From Sulfitobacter sediminilitoris (GTDB lineage Bacteria > Pseudomonadota > Alphaproteobacteria > Rhodobacterales > Rhodobacteraceae), in assembly GCF_010667575.1 (NCBI RefSeq), contig NZ_JAABNT010000002.1:186001-250000 (forward strand): DNA of 64,000 bases, in the 5' to 3' direction. Both the position numbers and the translations under genes were made by a program. Shown in pieces: positions 57,500-64,000 of this stretch (positions are counted from its first letter, which is position 1; each line of letters starts with the position of its first letter). The notes beneath the pieces are model-generated. The model was not told the origin of the DNA and did no database searches. It worked only from the letters and a program-made list of their open reading frames with translations.

Positions 57500-58329
57500 T
57501 GCAGGCGGCCATCCTGCAGCTGAATGTGACGGACGATCCGGCAGAGAACCTGCCGGTCACCCTTGGCATGTTCAGGCAAGCGGTTGCAGACGGTGCGCAA
57601 TTTGTCCTGACGCCGGAAGTGACGAATTGCATTTCCACCAGCCGCACCCATCAGCAGGATGTGCTTCAGTTCGAAGACGATGACATAACGCTTGCCGCCT
57701 TGCGTGCCGAAGCGAAGTCGGCGGGTGTATGGTTGTTGATCGGATCGCTTGGGCTGAAAACCAACGATGCGGACGGGCGTTTCGCAAACAGGTCTTTCCT
57801 GATTGGCCCGGACGGTAAGATCGCTGCAAAGTACGACAAGATCCACATGTTCGATGTTCAGATCAGCGAGACAGAGACATGGCGCGAATCGGAAGGGTAT
57901 CGTCCAGGTACACAGGCGGTTCTGGCCAAGGCCGATTTTGCCAAGATCGGTATGACGGTTTGCTATGACTTGCGGTTCTCGCATCTTTTTCGTGCGCTTG
58001 CACAGGCAGGCGCGCAGGTATTCACCGTACCGGCGGCGTTTTCGCCGGTGACAGGTGCCGCCCATTGGCATGCGCTGCTGCGTGCAAGGGCCATCGAATC
58101 GGGCTGCTTCGTCATTGCACCGGCGCAAACCGGCACGCATGCCAGCAAAACGAACAGAACGCGCGACACATATGGTCATTCCTTGGTCGTCGCGCCCTGG
58201 GGTGAGGTGCTTGTTGATGCAGGCACTGAGCCTGGCGTTTACAAGTTTGATCTGGATATGGAAAAAGTGGGTGCAGCGCGCAAACGGGTGCCCAGCCTTG
58301 ATAACGCGCGCGAATTCTCCGACCCTTAG
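57496..58329 (+). CDS. Carbon-nitrogen hydrolase (nitrilase superfamily)
   Basis: 277 residues. The catalytic Glu-Lys-Cys triad can be read: TPEVTN (Glu near 42), KYDKIHMFD (Lys near 116), TVCYDLRF (Cys near 156). The family contains omega-amidase and other amidases; NIT2-like. It follows grxC directly. Confidence 0.9.
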   Translation: MMQAAILQLNVTDDPAENLPVTLGMFRQAVADGAQFVLTPEVTNCISTSRTHQQDVLQFEDDDITLAALRAEAKSAGVWLLIGSLGLKTNDADGRFANRSFLIGPDGKIAAKYDKIHMFDVQISETETWRESEGYRPGTQAVLAKADFAKIGMTVCYDLRFSHLFRALAQAGAQVFTVPAAFSPVTGAAHWHALLRARAIESGCFVIAPAQTGTHASKTNRTRDTYGHSLVVAPWGEVLVDAGTEPGVYKFDLDMEKVGAARKRVPSLDNAREFSDP

Positions 58330-58352
58330 GAGGGGCATCAGTCAGGCGATGC

Positions 58353-58787
58353 ATGAGTGAAGATCGAAATACACTAGCCATCCTGCTGATCAGCGAAATG
58401 CTGGCGGCTGATCATGCAATGCGCGGACGACTAAGCCGGGTTTTGCCCAAAGGCATGGAGATTTCACACTTTTCCGTTCTGAATCATCTTGGCTGGCAGA
58501 AGGGCGAAAGCTCTCCTGCGCGGTTGGCCGAAAAATTCGGTGTGACGCGCGGTGCGATGACCAACACGCTCAACAAGCTGGAATGGGCCGGGTACATACA
58601 CATTCGCCCCGATTGGGATGATGCGCGTCGCAAGATGGTTGCGATCAGTCCTGCAGGGTTGCAGGCACGCGATACCGCGATCGCGGCGATTACGCCCATG
58701 ATCAATCAAGTTGTCGAGGATTTGGGGGAAGAGCAGGCGCGCGCTGCCCTTCCCATTCTCCGAGAGATCCGGCTGAAGCTTGGTTAA
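58353..58787 (+). CDS. MarR family transcriptional regulator
   Basis: 144 residues with a winged [27 protein letters not shown] (residues 53-75) and [14 protein letters not shown] (wing). Probably a repressor; target unknown. It is 23 nt after the amidase gene and overlaps ubiG by 4 nt (TTAA). Confidence 0.9.
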   Translation: MSEDRNTLAILLISEMLAADHAMRGRLSRVLPKGMEISHFSVLNHLGWQKGESSPARLAEKFGVTRGAMTNTLNKLEWAGYIHIRPDWDDARRKMVAISPAGLQARDTAIAAITPMINQVVEDLGEEQARAALPILREIRLKLG

Positions 58788-59536
58788 GCTTCTTGAGGTC
58801 TGAGGCTGGCGGTCACGTAGTTGACGCTCAAGTCCCGGTCGGACAGTTTCCATGACCATGAAATCGGGTTGAAGACAAAGCCCTTATGGTCCACCGGCTC
58901 CAGCCCTGCCTCGCGCATCAGGTCAAACAGCTCATCCGGGGTGATGAATTTCGACCATTCATGCGTGCCCTTTGGCAGCCAGCGCATGATATGTTCAGCG
59001 CCCACAATCGCCATGGCGTAAGACTTAGGGTTCCGGTTGATGGTCGAACAGATGTGCAACCCACCGGGCTTCAGCAAATCGTGGCAGGCGCGCAGGTAGT
59101 CGATGGGTGAGGCGACATGCTCAACAACCTCCATGTTCAACACGACGTCGAACTTTTCACCCGCTGCGGCCATGTCTTCGGCGGTGGTGTGGCGATAGTC
59201 GATCTCAAGCCCGGATTGTTCGGCATGGACCTGGGCGACAGGAATGTTCCCGGCAGCCGCATCGGCGCCAACTACATCTGCGCCCAGCCGGGCCATTGGC
59301 TCAGCCAGCAGTCCGCCACCGCAGCCGATGTCGAGAATGCGCAGCCCTTTGAAGGGCATTTCAGATTTCAGATCGCGGTCATACTCTCCGGCGATCTGGC
59401 TTGTGATATAATCCAACCGGCAGGGGTTCAGCATATGCAACGGCTTGAACTTGCCGTTCAGATTCCACCATTCCGCCGCCATTGCCTCAAATTTAGCAAT
59501 TTCGCCCGCGTCGATTGTTGATTGAGCCGTTTGCAT
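58784..59536 (-). CDS. ubiG: Ubiquinone biosynthesis O-methyltransferase
   Basis: Makes two O-methylations in ubiquinone synthesis. 250 residues. [22 protein letters not shown] and the SAM loop [21 protein letters not shown] near residue 68 are typical. I chose ATG 59536 with GGGAGC at 8 nt, over the longer frame to 59698 that would overlap pip. Confidence 0.95.
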   Translation of the reverse strand: MQTAQSTIDAGEIAKFEAMAAEWWNLNGKFKPLHMLNPCRLDYITSQIAGEYDRDLKSEMPFKGLRILDIGCGGGLLAEPMARLGADVVGADAAAGNIPVAQVHAEQSGLEIDYRHTTAEDMAAAGEKFDVVLNMEVVEHVASPIDYLRACHDLLKPGGLHICSTINRNPKSYAMAIVGAEHIMRWLPKGTHEWSKFITPDELFDLMREAGLEPVDHKGFVFNPISWSWKLSDRDLSVNYVTASLRPQEA

Positions 59537-59584
59537 GTCGTGCTCCCTATGTTCTTCATGTCTTGAGGCGTATATAGGGCAGTG

Positions 59585-60559
59585 ATGGACAAGTTTCCCG
59601 ACCAAAAACGTGCTGTTCAGTATCTTTACCCGCCGATTGACCCATTCGATCAGCGGACGCTGGCCGTGGGGCAGGGGCATCAGGTCTACATGGAGCAATG
59701 TGGCAACCCGGACGGAATCCCGGTTGTGGTGCTACATGGTGGGCCCGGCGGGGGGTGCAGCCCCTCTATGCGGCGTTATTTCGATCCGTCGAAGTACCGC
59801 GTGATCCTGTTTGATCAGCGCGGCTGCGGACGGTCAAAACCGCATGCAAGTGTAACGGATAACACGACGTGGCATTTGGTTGCAGACATTGAAATGATTC
59901 GCCGGGAGCTTGGGATCGACACATGGGTGGTCTTTGGTGGCTCGTGGGGCGCGACGCTGTCGCTGATCTATGCGCAGACTCATCCCGACGCGGTGCGCAA
60001 TCTGGTCCTGCGCGGTGTCTTTCTTGCGACCAAGGCCGAGTTGGACTGGTTTTATGGTGGCGGCGCGGGGAAATTCTGGCCTGAGGTGTGGCAACGGTTT
60101 GTGTCGCTGATCCCCGAAGATGAGCGCGATGATCTGATCAAGGCCTATAATCGGCGGCTGTTTTCCGGTGATTTGCAAATGGAACAGCGCTATGGCCGGG
60201 CCTGGGCCGCGTGGGAAAACGCGCTGGCGTCAATTCATTCGTCGGGGGGTTCTCACGAGGGACCGGCAGAATATGCGCGGGCGTTTTCGCGGCTTGAGAA
60301 CCATTATTTCACAAATAGCGCGTTTCTTGAGTTTGACGGTCAGATCCTCGCTCAGATGAAGCGTATCGAACATATTCCCGGCGTGATCGTGCAGGGGCGC
60401 TATGACATGATCTGCCCACCTACCAGCGCCTATGCCTTGGCCGAACGCTGGCCCGTGAGCGAACTGAAGATGGTGCGCAACGCAGGCCATGCCCTGTCCG
60501 AACCGGGGATTTCCGCCGAGCTGGTGCGTGCGATGGACAAGATCGGAGCGCAGGTATGA
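59585..60559 (+). CDS. pip: Prolyl aminopeptidase
   Basis: Cleaves N-terminal proline. 324 residues. The catalytic Ser is in [10 protein letters not shown] near residue 119; [17 protein letters not shown] and [12 protein letters not shown] are family motifs; Asp/His are in YDMICPP and [10 protein letters not shown]. It is divergent from ubiG, and overlaps the solute-binding gene by 4 nt. Confidence 0.94.
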   Translation: MDKFPDQKRAVQYLYPPIDPFDQRTLAVGQGHQVYMEQCGNPDGIPVVVLHGGPGGGCSPSMRRYFDPSKYRVILFDQRGCGRSKPHASVTDNTTWHLVADIEMIRRELGIDTWVVFGGSWGATLSLIYAQTHPDAVRNLVLRGVFLATKAELDWFYGGGAGKFWPEVWQRFVSLIPEDERDDLIKAYNRRLFSGDLQMEQRYGRAWAAWENALASIHSSGGSHEGPAEYARAFSRLENHYFTNSAFLEFDGQILAQMKRIEHIPGVIVQGRYDMICPPTSAYALAERWPVSELKMVRNAGHALSEPGISAELVRAMDKIGAQV

Positions 60560-61416
60560 GCAAGCGGGCCTCCCTGATGGACAGACGTGCGCTTTTCTCT
60601 AGCGCTGCGGCCGCTGCTTTGCTGGCGGCGACGGGTGTGTCCGCTGCAGGCGCACCCAAATCTGGTGGCCGTTTGCGCATCGCGCTTTCCGGCGGCACAC
60701 GGCAGGATACCTGGGTAAAAGGCGATGGTCTTTTCATGCAGGTTGCGCGGCAGGGGATGGTGTTTGATACGCTGACCGAAGTGGCTGCAGATGGCACTCT
60801 GCGACCTGAACTGGCGTCGGGCTGGCAGGTGTCCGAGGACGCGCGGGTCTGGTCTTTTGATCTGCGGCCAGACGTTTCTTTCCATGACGGTATGCCGTTG
60901 ACCGCGTTGGATGTGGTGATGAGCCTGCAAGGCGCGCTGGAAGGCGAAGTTAGGGCAACGGGCCAGCATCGTGTTCAGATTATGCTGGAGACTGCAAACG
61001 CCGGTCTGCCGCTGTTGCTGTCAGATCCTCAGTTTATTATCCGTCCGGCGCATGATCCTGAGGGTGGAATTGGAACCGGGCTTTATCAAGTGACCGGCTT
61101 TACGCCGGGCCAGCGGCTTTTGACCGCACGGGTTGCCCAGCACTACAAGGATGGCAGCGCCGGTTGGTTTGACGAAGTTGAACTGACTTCGATTTCCTCT
61201 GAACCGGTGCGCGGTCAGGCGCTGGGCGAATATCTGGTGGATGCTGTGGACGTGACCGATGCGCGGAGTGTTGCAGGGCTGACAGAGATCAATGTGATGC
61301 CTGATGCACGGCATCCGATGCAGGCTATTTCAACAGACGTTCTTCAACCGGCAAAAGTCAGCCACGTCCGACCCTTAGATAACCTGCGCGCGGCCGAACG
61401 GTGGTGGTTCGCCTGA
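60556..61416 (+). CDS. Half-length ABC-type solute-binding protein, family 5
   Basis: 286 residues. A Tat-like signal (MDRRALFSSAAAAALLAA) is followed by the first half of an SBP_bac_5 fold (PELASGWQVSEDARVWSFDLRPDVSFHDG). The family is usually about 500 residues, so the second lobe is mostly missing. No permease or ATPase gene is adjacent. It is translationally coupled to pip (ATGA), which suggests a joint role in peptide handling (inference). Confidence 0.75.
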   Translation: MSKRASLMDRRALFSSAAAAALLAATGVSAAGAPKSGGRLRIALSGGTRQDTWVKGDGLFMQVARQGMVFDTLTEVAADGTLRPELASGWQVSEDARVWSFDLRPDVSFHDGMPLTALDVVMSLQGALEGEVRATGQHRVQIMLETANAGLPLLLSDPQFIIRPAHDPEGGIGTGLYQVTGFTPGQRLLTARVAQHYKDGSAGWFDEVELTSISSEPVRGQALGEYLVDAVDVTDARSVAGLTEINVMPDARHPMQAISTDVLQPAKVSHVRPLDNLRAAERWWFA

Positions 61417-61422
61417 ACCCCC

Positions 61423-61451
61423 TTGCAGATTCGGTCTTCCACACGTATATG
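61423..61451 (+). promoter_or_regulatory. Possible promoter of rimP-nusA
   Basis: TTGCAG (61423-61428), 17 nt, TATATG (61446-61451). The elements match consensus only partly. It fits the start of a leader of about 100 nt before rimP. Confidence 0.35.
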
Positions 61452-61462
61452 GCTTTCAACAG

Positions 61463-61499
61463 CGGTGCGTTCGGGTCCACACCAAACGCTCCACCGAAC
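61463..61499 (+). promoter_or_regulatory. Leader with competing hairpins before rimP
   Basis: CGGTG (61463-61467) can pair with CACCG (61492-61496), and GTTCGG (61469-61474) can pair with CCGAAC (61494-61499). These two options exclude each other, which resembles an attenuator. No conserved riboswitch class was recognised. Confidence 0.3.
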
Positions 61500-61504
61500 T
61501 TTGC

Positions 61505-61528
61505 AACGGGCCGCGCGCCCGTTTTTTT
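61505..61528 (+). terminator. Intrinsic terminator in the rimP leader
   Basis: AACGGGC (61505-61511), loop CGCGC, GCCCGTT (61517-61523), then a T run to 61528. It is 32 nt before the rimP ATG. It may end the solute-binding transcript or work as an attenuator for rimP-nusA. Confidence 0.75.
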
Positions 61529-61555
61529 GTGCCTAGTCGTATCCAGTAGGAACCC

Positions 61556-62134
61556 ATGACCAACGACCTGATTGCCAAAGCCGCCATTGACCGCCGCATG
61601 GCCGAGATCATCACACCGGTGATCGAGGATATGGGGTTCGAACTGGTGCGCGTGCGTCTGATGTCGGGCAAGCAGTCGACGCTTCAGATCATGGCCGACA
61701 GGCCCGAAGGCGGGATCGAGGTTGATGATCTGGCGCAGATCAACCAGGCGCTGGGCGCGGTGCTGGATGTCGAGGATCCGATTCTGGACGAATATACGCT
61801 TGAAGTTTCAAGCCCCGGCATTGACCGTCCGCTGACGCGCCTCAAGGATTTCGACATGTTCGAAGGCTATGAAGCGAAGATTGAGACCGAAGAACTTGTC
61901 GGCGGCCGCCGCCGGTTTAAAGGTGAACTGGCCGGTGTCGAAGGTGATGAAGTGCTCATCAATGTCGAAGAAGGCACGATCGGTTTGAAATTCGATTGGT
62001 TGTCGGACGCCAAGCTGGTGCTGACCGATGAGCTGATCAAGGAAATGCTGCGCCAACGCAAAGCGTCGGGCGCGATTGACGAAACCCAGTTTGATGAGAT
62101 TGAGACCGAAGGGTCCGCTGAGGGAGAAAACTAA
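61556..62134 (+). CDS. rimP: Ribosome maturation factor RimP
   Basis: 192 residues; assists 30S maturation. The N-terminal domain ends in [13 protein letters not shown] near residue 90, then RimP C-terminal SH3-like fold. It starts the rimP-nusA-ylxR(-infB) cluster, conserved in bacteria. The stop overlaps nusA by one base (TAATG). Confidence 0.96.
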   Translation: MTNDLIAKAAIDRRMAEIITPVIEDMGFELVRVRLMSGKQSTLQIMADRPEGGIEVDDLAQINQALGAVLDVEDPILDEYTLEVSSPGIDRPLTRLKDFDMFEGYEAKIETEELVGGRRRFKGELAGVEGDEVLINVEEGTIGLKFDWLSDAKLVLTDELIKEMLRQRKASGAIDETQFDEIETEGSAEGEN

Positions 62135-63750
62135 TGGCCATTACATCTGCCAACCAGCTTGAGCTGCTGCAAACAGCCGAGGCTGTTGCCCGTGAAAAGA
62201 TGATCGACCCCGGTCTGGTGGTCGAAGCGATGGAAGAATCGCTCGCCCGTGCGGCAAAGTCTCGCTATGGCGCGGAAATGGACATTCGTGTGTCGATCGA
62301 CCGCAAGACCGGTAAGGCGACATTCACCCGCGTGCGCACCGTGGTCGAGGATGAAGAGCTTGAGAACTACCAGGCGGAAATGACCGTTGAGCAGGCCAAG
62401 CAGTATCTGGATGACCCCAAGGTCGGCGATACATTGGTTGAGGAAGTACCACCCGTTGAGATGGGCCGCATAGCTGCGCAGTCCGCCAAGCAGGTGATTC
62501 TGCAAAAGGTCCGCGAAGCAGAGCGTGATCGCCAGTACGAGGAATTCAAGGACCGCGCAGGCACGATCATCAACGGTCTGGTCAAGCGCGAGGAGTACGG
62601 CAACGTTATCGTCGACGTGGGCGCCGGTGAGGCGATCCTGCGCCGGAACGAGAAGATCGGTCGCGAAAGCTATCGTCCGAATGACCGTATTCGCGTCTAC
62701 ATCAAGGACGTGCGCCGCGAGCAGCGCGGGCCGCAGATCTTCCTGAGCCGCACAGCGCCCGAGTTCATGGCCGAGCTCTTCAAGATGGAAGTGCCCGAAA
62801 TTTACGATGGTATCATCGAGATCAAGGCTGTGGCCCGTGACCCTGGTTCGCGCGCCAAGATTGCCGTGATTTCCTATGACAACTCAATCGATCCTGTCGG
62901 TGCCTGTGTGGGTATGCGCGGTTCTCGTGTGCAAGCGGTTGTGAACGAGCTTCAGGGCGAAAAGATCGACATCATCCCGTGGAACGAAGATCAGCCGACC
63001 TTCCTTGTGAACGCATTGCAACCCGCTGAGGTCAGCAAGGTTGTTCTGGACGAGGAAGCGGGCAAGATCGAAGTGGTTGTTCCTGAAGAGCAGCTTTCAC
63101 TTGCTATTGGTCGTCGTGGCCAGAACGTGCGTCTGGCCTCCCAGCTGACCGGTCTTGATATCGACATCATGACCGAAGAGCAGGAAAGCGCCCGCCGTCA
63201 GGCAGAGTTCGAGCAGCGCACCAAGCTGTTCATGGATACGCTGGATCTGGATGAATTCTTTGCGCAACTTCTGGTCGCCGAAGGATTTACCAATCTCGAA
63301 GAAGTCGCTTACGTCGAAGTTGACGAACTGCTGGTGATCGACGGCGTCGATGAGGACACCGCGAACGAACTTCAGGCGCGGGCGCGTGACGTGCTGGAAG
63401 CGCAGAACAAAGCGGCGCTTGATAACGCCCGTGCTTTGGGTGTCGAGGACAGCCTTATTGAATTCGAGGGTCTGACACCCCAAATGATTGAAGCGCTGGC
63501 AAAGGACGACGTGAAAACGCTCGAAGATTTTGCAACCTGTGCGGACTGGGAACTGGCCGGTGGCTGGACGACGGTCGACGGGGAACGCGTGAAGGACGAT
63601 GGTGCGCTTGAGCCATTCGGGATCAGCCTTGAGGAAGCACAGGACATGATCATGACAGCCCGCGTCATGCTGGGTTGGGTCGATCCTGCCGATCTTGAGG
63701 CGGAAGAAGCCGAAGAAGACGAGACAGAAGAACAGGAGGTCGAGGCCTGA
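62134..63750 (+). CDS. nusA: Transcription elongation/termination factor NusA
   Basis: 538 residues. Order: N-terminal RNAP-binding domain, S1 (about residues 135-200), KH1 and KH2 (GVRGSRVQAVVNELQGEKI-type GMRGSRVQAVVNELQ, near 265; AIGRRGQNVRLASQLTG, near 330) and two C-terminal helical repeats, ending in an acidic tail. It works with Rho, which is encoded in this window. Confidence 0.98.
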   Translation: MAITSANQLELLQTAEAVAREKMIDPGLVVEAMEESLARAAKSRYGAEMDIRVSIDRKTGKATFTRVRTVVEDEELENYQAEMTVEQAKQYLDDPKVGDTLVEEVPPVEMGRIAAQSAKQVILQKVREAERDRQYEEFKDRAGTIINGLVKREEYGNVIVDVGAGEAILRRNEKIGRESYRPNDRIRVYIKDVRREQRGPQIFLSRTAPEFMAELFKMEVPEIYDGIIEIKAVARDPGSRAKIAVISYDNSIDPVGACVGMRGSRVQAVVNELQGEKIDIIPWNEDQPTFLVNALQPAEVSKVVLDEEAGKIEVVVPEEQLSLAIGRRGQNVRLASQLTGLDIDIMTEEQESARRQAEFEQRTKLFMDTLDLDEFFAQLLVAEGFTNLEEVAYVEVDELLVIDGVDEDTANELQARARDVLEAQNKAALDNARALGVEDSLIEFEGLTPQMIEALAKDDVKTLEDFATCADWELAGGWTTVDGERVKDDGALEPFGISLEEAQDMIMTARVMLGWVDPADLEAEEAEEDETEEQEVEA

Positions 63751-63772
63751 TCTCAGGCCTCGGGGTCTCCTG

Positions 63773-64000
63773 ATGGGTCGCGGTGGCGTCTCGAAAGACC
63801 GGAGTGACGGTCCTGAACGCAAGTGCATTGCCACGGGTGAGGTGCAACCTAAGTATGGGTTGATCCGTTTCGTGGTGGGCCCCGACGGGCAGGTCGTCCC
63901 GGATATCCTTGGCAAACTGCCGGGCCGTGGCATGTATGTGGCAGCTGATCGTGATGCGGTTGAACTGGCGGTGAAAAAGAAACTTTTCAGCCGCGCCGCC
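63773..64000 (+). CDS. ylxR: YlxR (DUF448) RNA-binding protein, 3' truncated by window edge
   Basis: 76 residues visible. RKCIATGEVQPKYGLIRFV and LPGRGMYVAAD are the family motifs. The alphaproteobacterial form usually has a C-terminal L7Ae-like part beyond the window. infB should follow. ATG 63773 has a weak SD; the spacing to nusA is 22 bp. Confidence 0.9.
   Translation, partial: MGRGGVSKDRSDGPERKCIATGEVQPKYGLIRFVVGPDGQVVPDILGKLPGRGMYVAADRDAVELAVKKKLFSRAA

Noticed and set aside
59537-59698. N-terminal extension of ubiG
   Set aside because: It overlaps pip in the opposite direction and lies before the conserved start.
1-64000. CRISPR array, IS element or prophage
   Set aside because: No regularly spaced repeats and no transposase or phage gene was recognised.

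Overview
The window is chromosomal DNA from an alphaproteobacterium, most likely the Roseobacter group of Rhodobacterales. This rests on gene content and order (secB-dnaQ-coaE-aroE-maf on one side, hemJ-rho-mnmE-mnmG-rsmG-parA-parB on the other), the alphaproteobacterial form of HslV, a Tim44-like protein and a MaeB-type malic enzyme. No rRNA, tRNA, CRISPR array, insertion sequence or prophage gene was recognised. Genes are tightly packed, with many ATGA-type start/stop overlaps.

Layout. 1-3257: 3' part of addA, then trxA. 3343-4248: an uncharacterised glycosyltransferase-like protein on the minus strand. 4350-6211: hslVU behind a sigma-32-like promoter. 6266-8866: a large DUF4214/RTX calcium-binding protein gene interrupted by an in-frame amber codon. 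9119-10336: an MFS transporter. 10333-16451: smr, mltA, a tim44-like gene, fxsA, secB, dnaQ, coaE, aroE and maf. 16452-16852: the only long gene-free stretch, which is the best candidate for the chromosome replication origin. 16853-24200: hemJ, rho, mnmE, mnmG, rsmG, parA and parB, with two perfect parS sites inside mnmG and rsmG. 24197-31117: hemW, rdgB and rph opposite hrcA-grpE, then mutS. 31255-36830: a GT61-like protein, maeB, a ribokinase-like kinase and msrA. 36978-43257: a sulfotransferase-like protein, argG, ilvA, an SDR, an Hpt protein divergent from a receiver-PP2C protein, and a NUDIX enzyme. 43336-51187: hslO, a CoA-type NUDIX enzyme, a CCA-type tRNA nucleotidyltransferase, two ABC exporter half-transporters and an rRNA m5U methyltransferase. 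51283-54480: two L,D-transpeptidases, a CAP lipoprotein, a 60-residue secreted peptide and a dienelactone hydrolase-like protein. 54515-61416: hemH, a methyltransferase, comF, grxC, a nitrilase-family amidase, marR, ubiG, pip and a half-length solute-binding protein. 61556-64000: rimP, nusA and the start of ylxR.

Genes on the two sides of 16452-16852 point away from it (maf leftward, hemJ-rho-mnmE rightward), and parABS lies 3-8 kb away, so replication start and centromere segregation fit together. Apart from housekeeping functions the window holds protein quality control (hslVU, hrcA-grpE, hslO, secB, two msrA/trxA-type redox genes), haem enzymes (hemJ, hemW, hemH) and envelope genes (mltA, L,D-transpeptidases, exporters).

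The main points for a second look are the origin candidate, parS sites read in two different frames by the host genes, the amber codon in the RTX gene, a possible frameshift at the mltA start, seven convergent gene pairs that all share a 4-nt stop overlap, and a leader with promoter and terminator before rimP-nusA. I did not find a clearly new multi-gene system; the Hpt/receiver-PP2C pair and the L,D-transpeptidase cluster are the nearest candidates.
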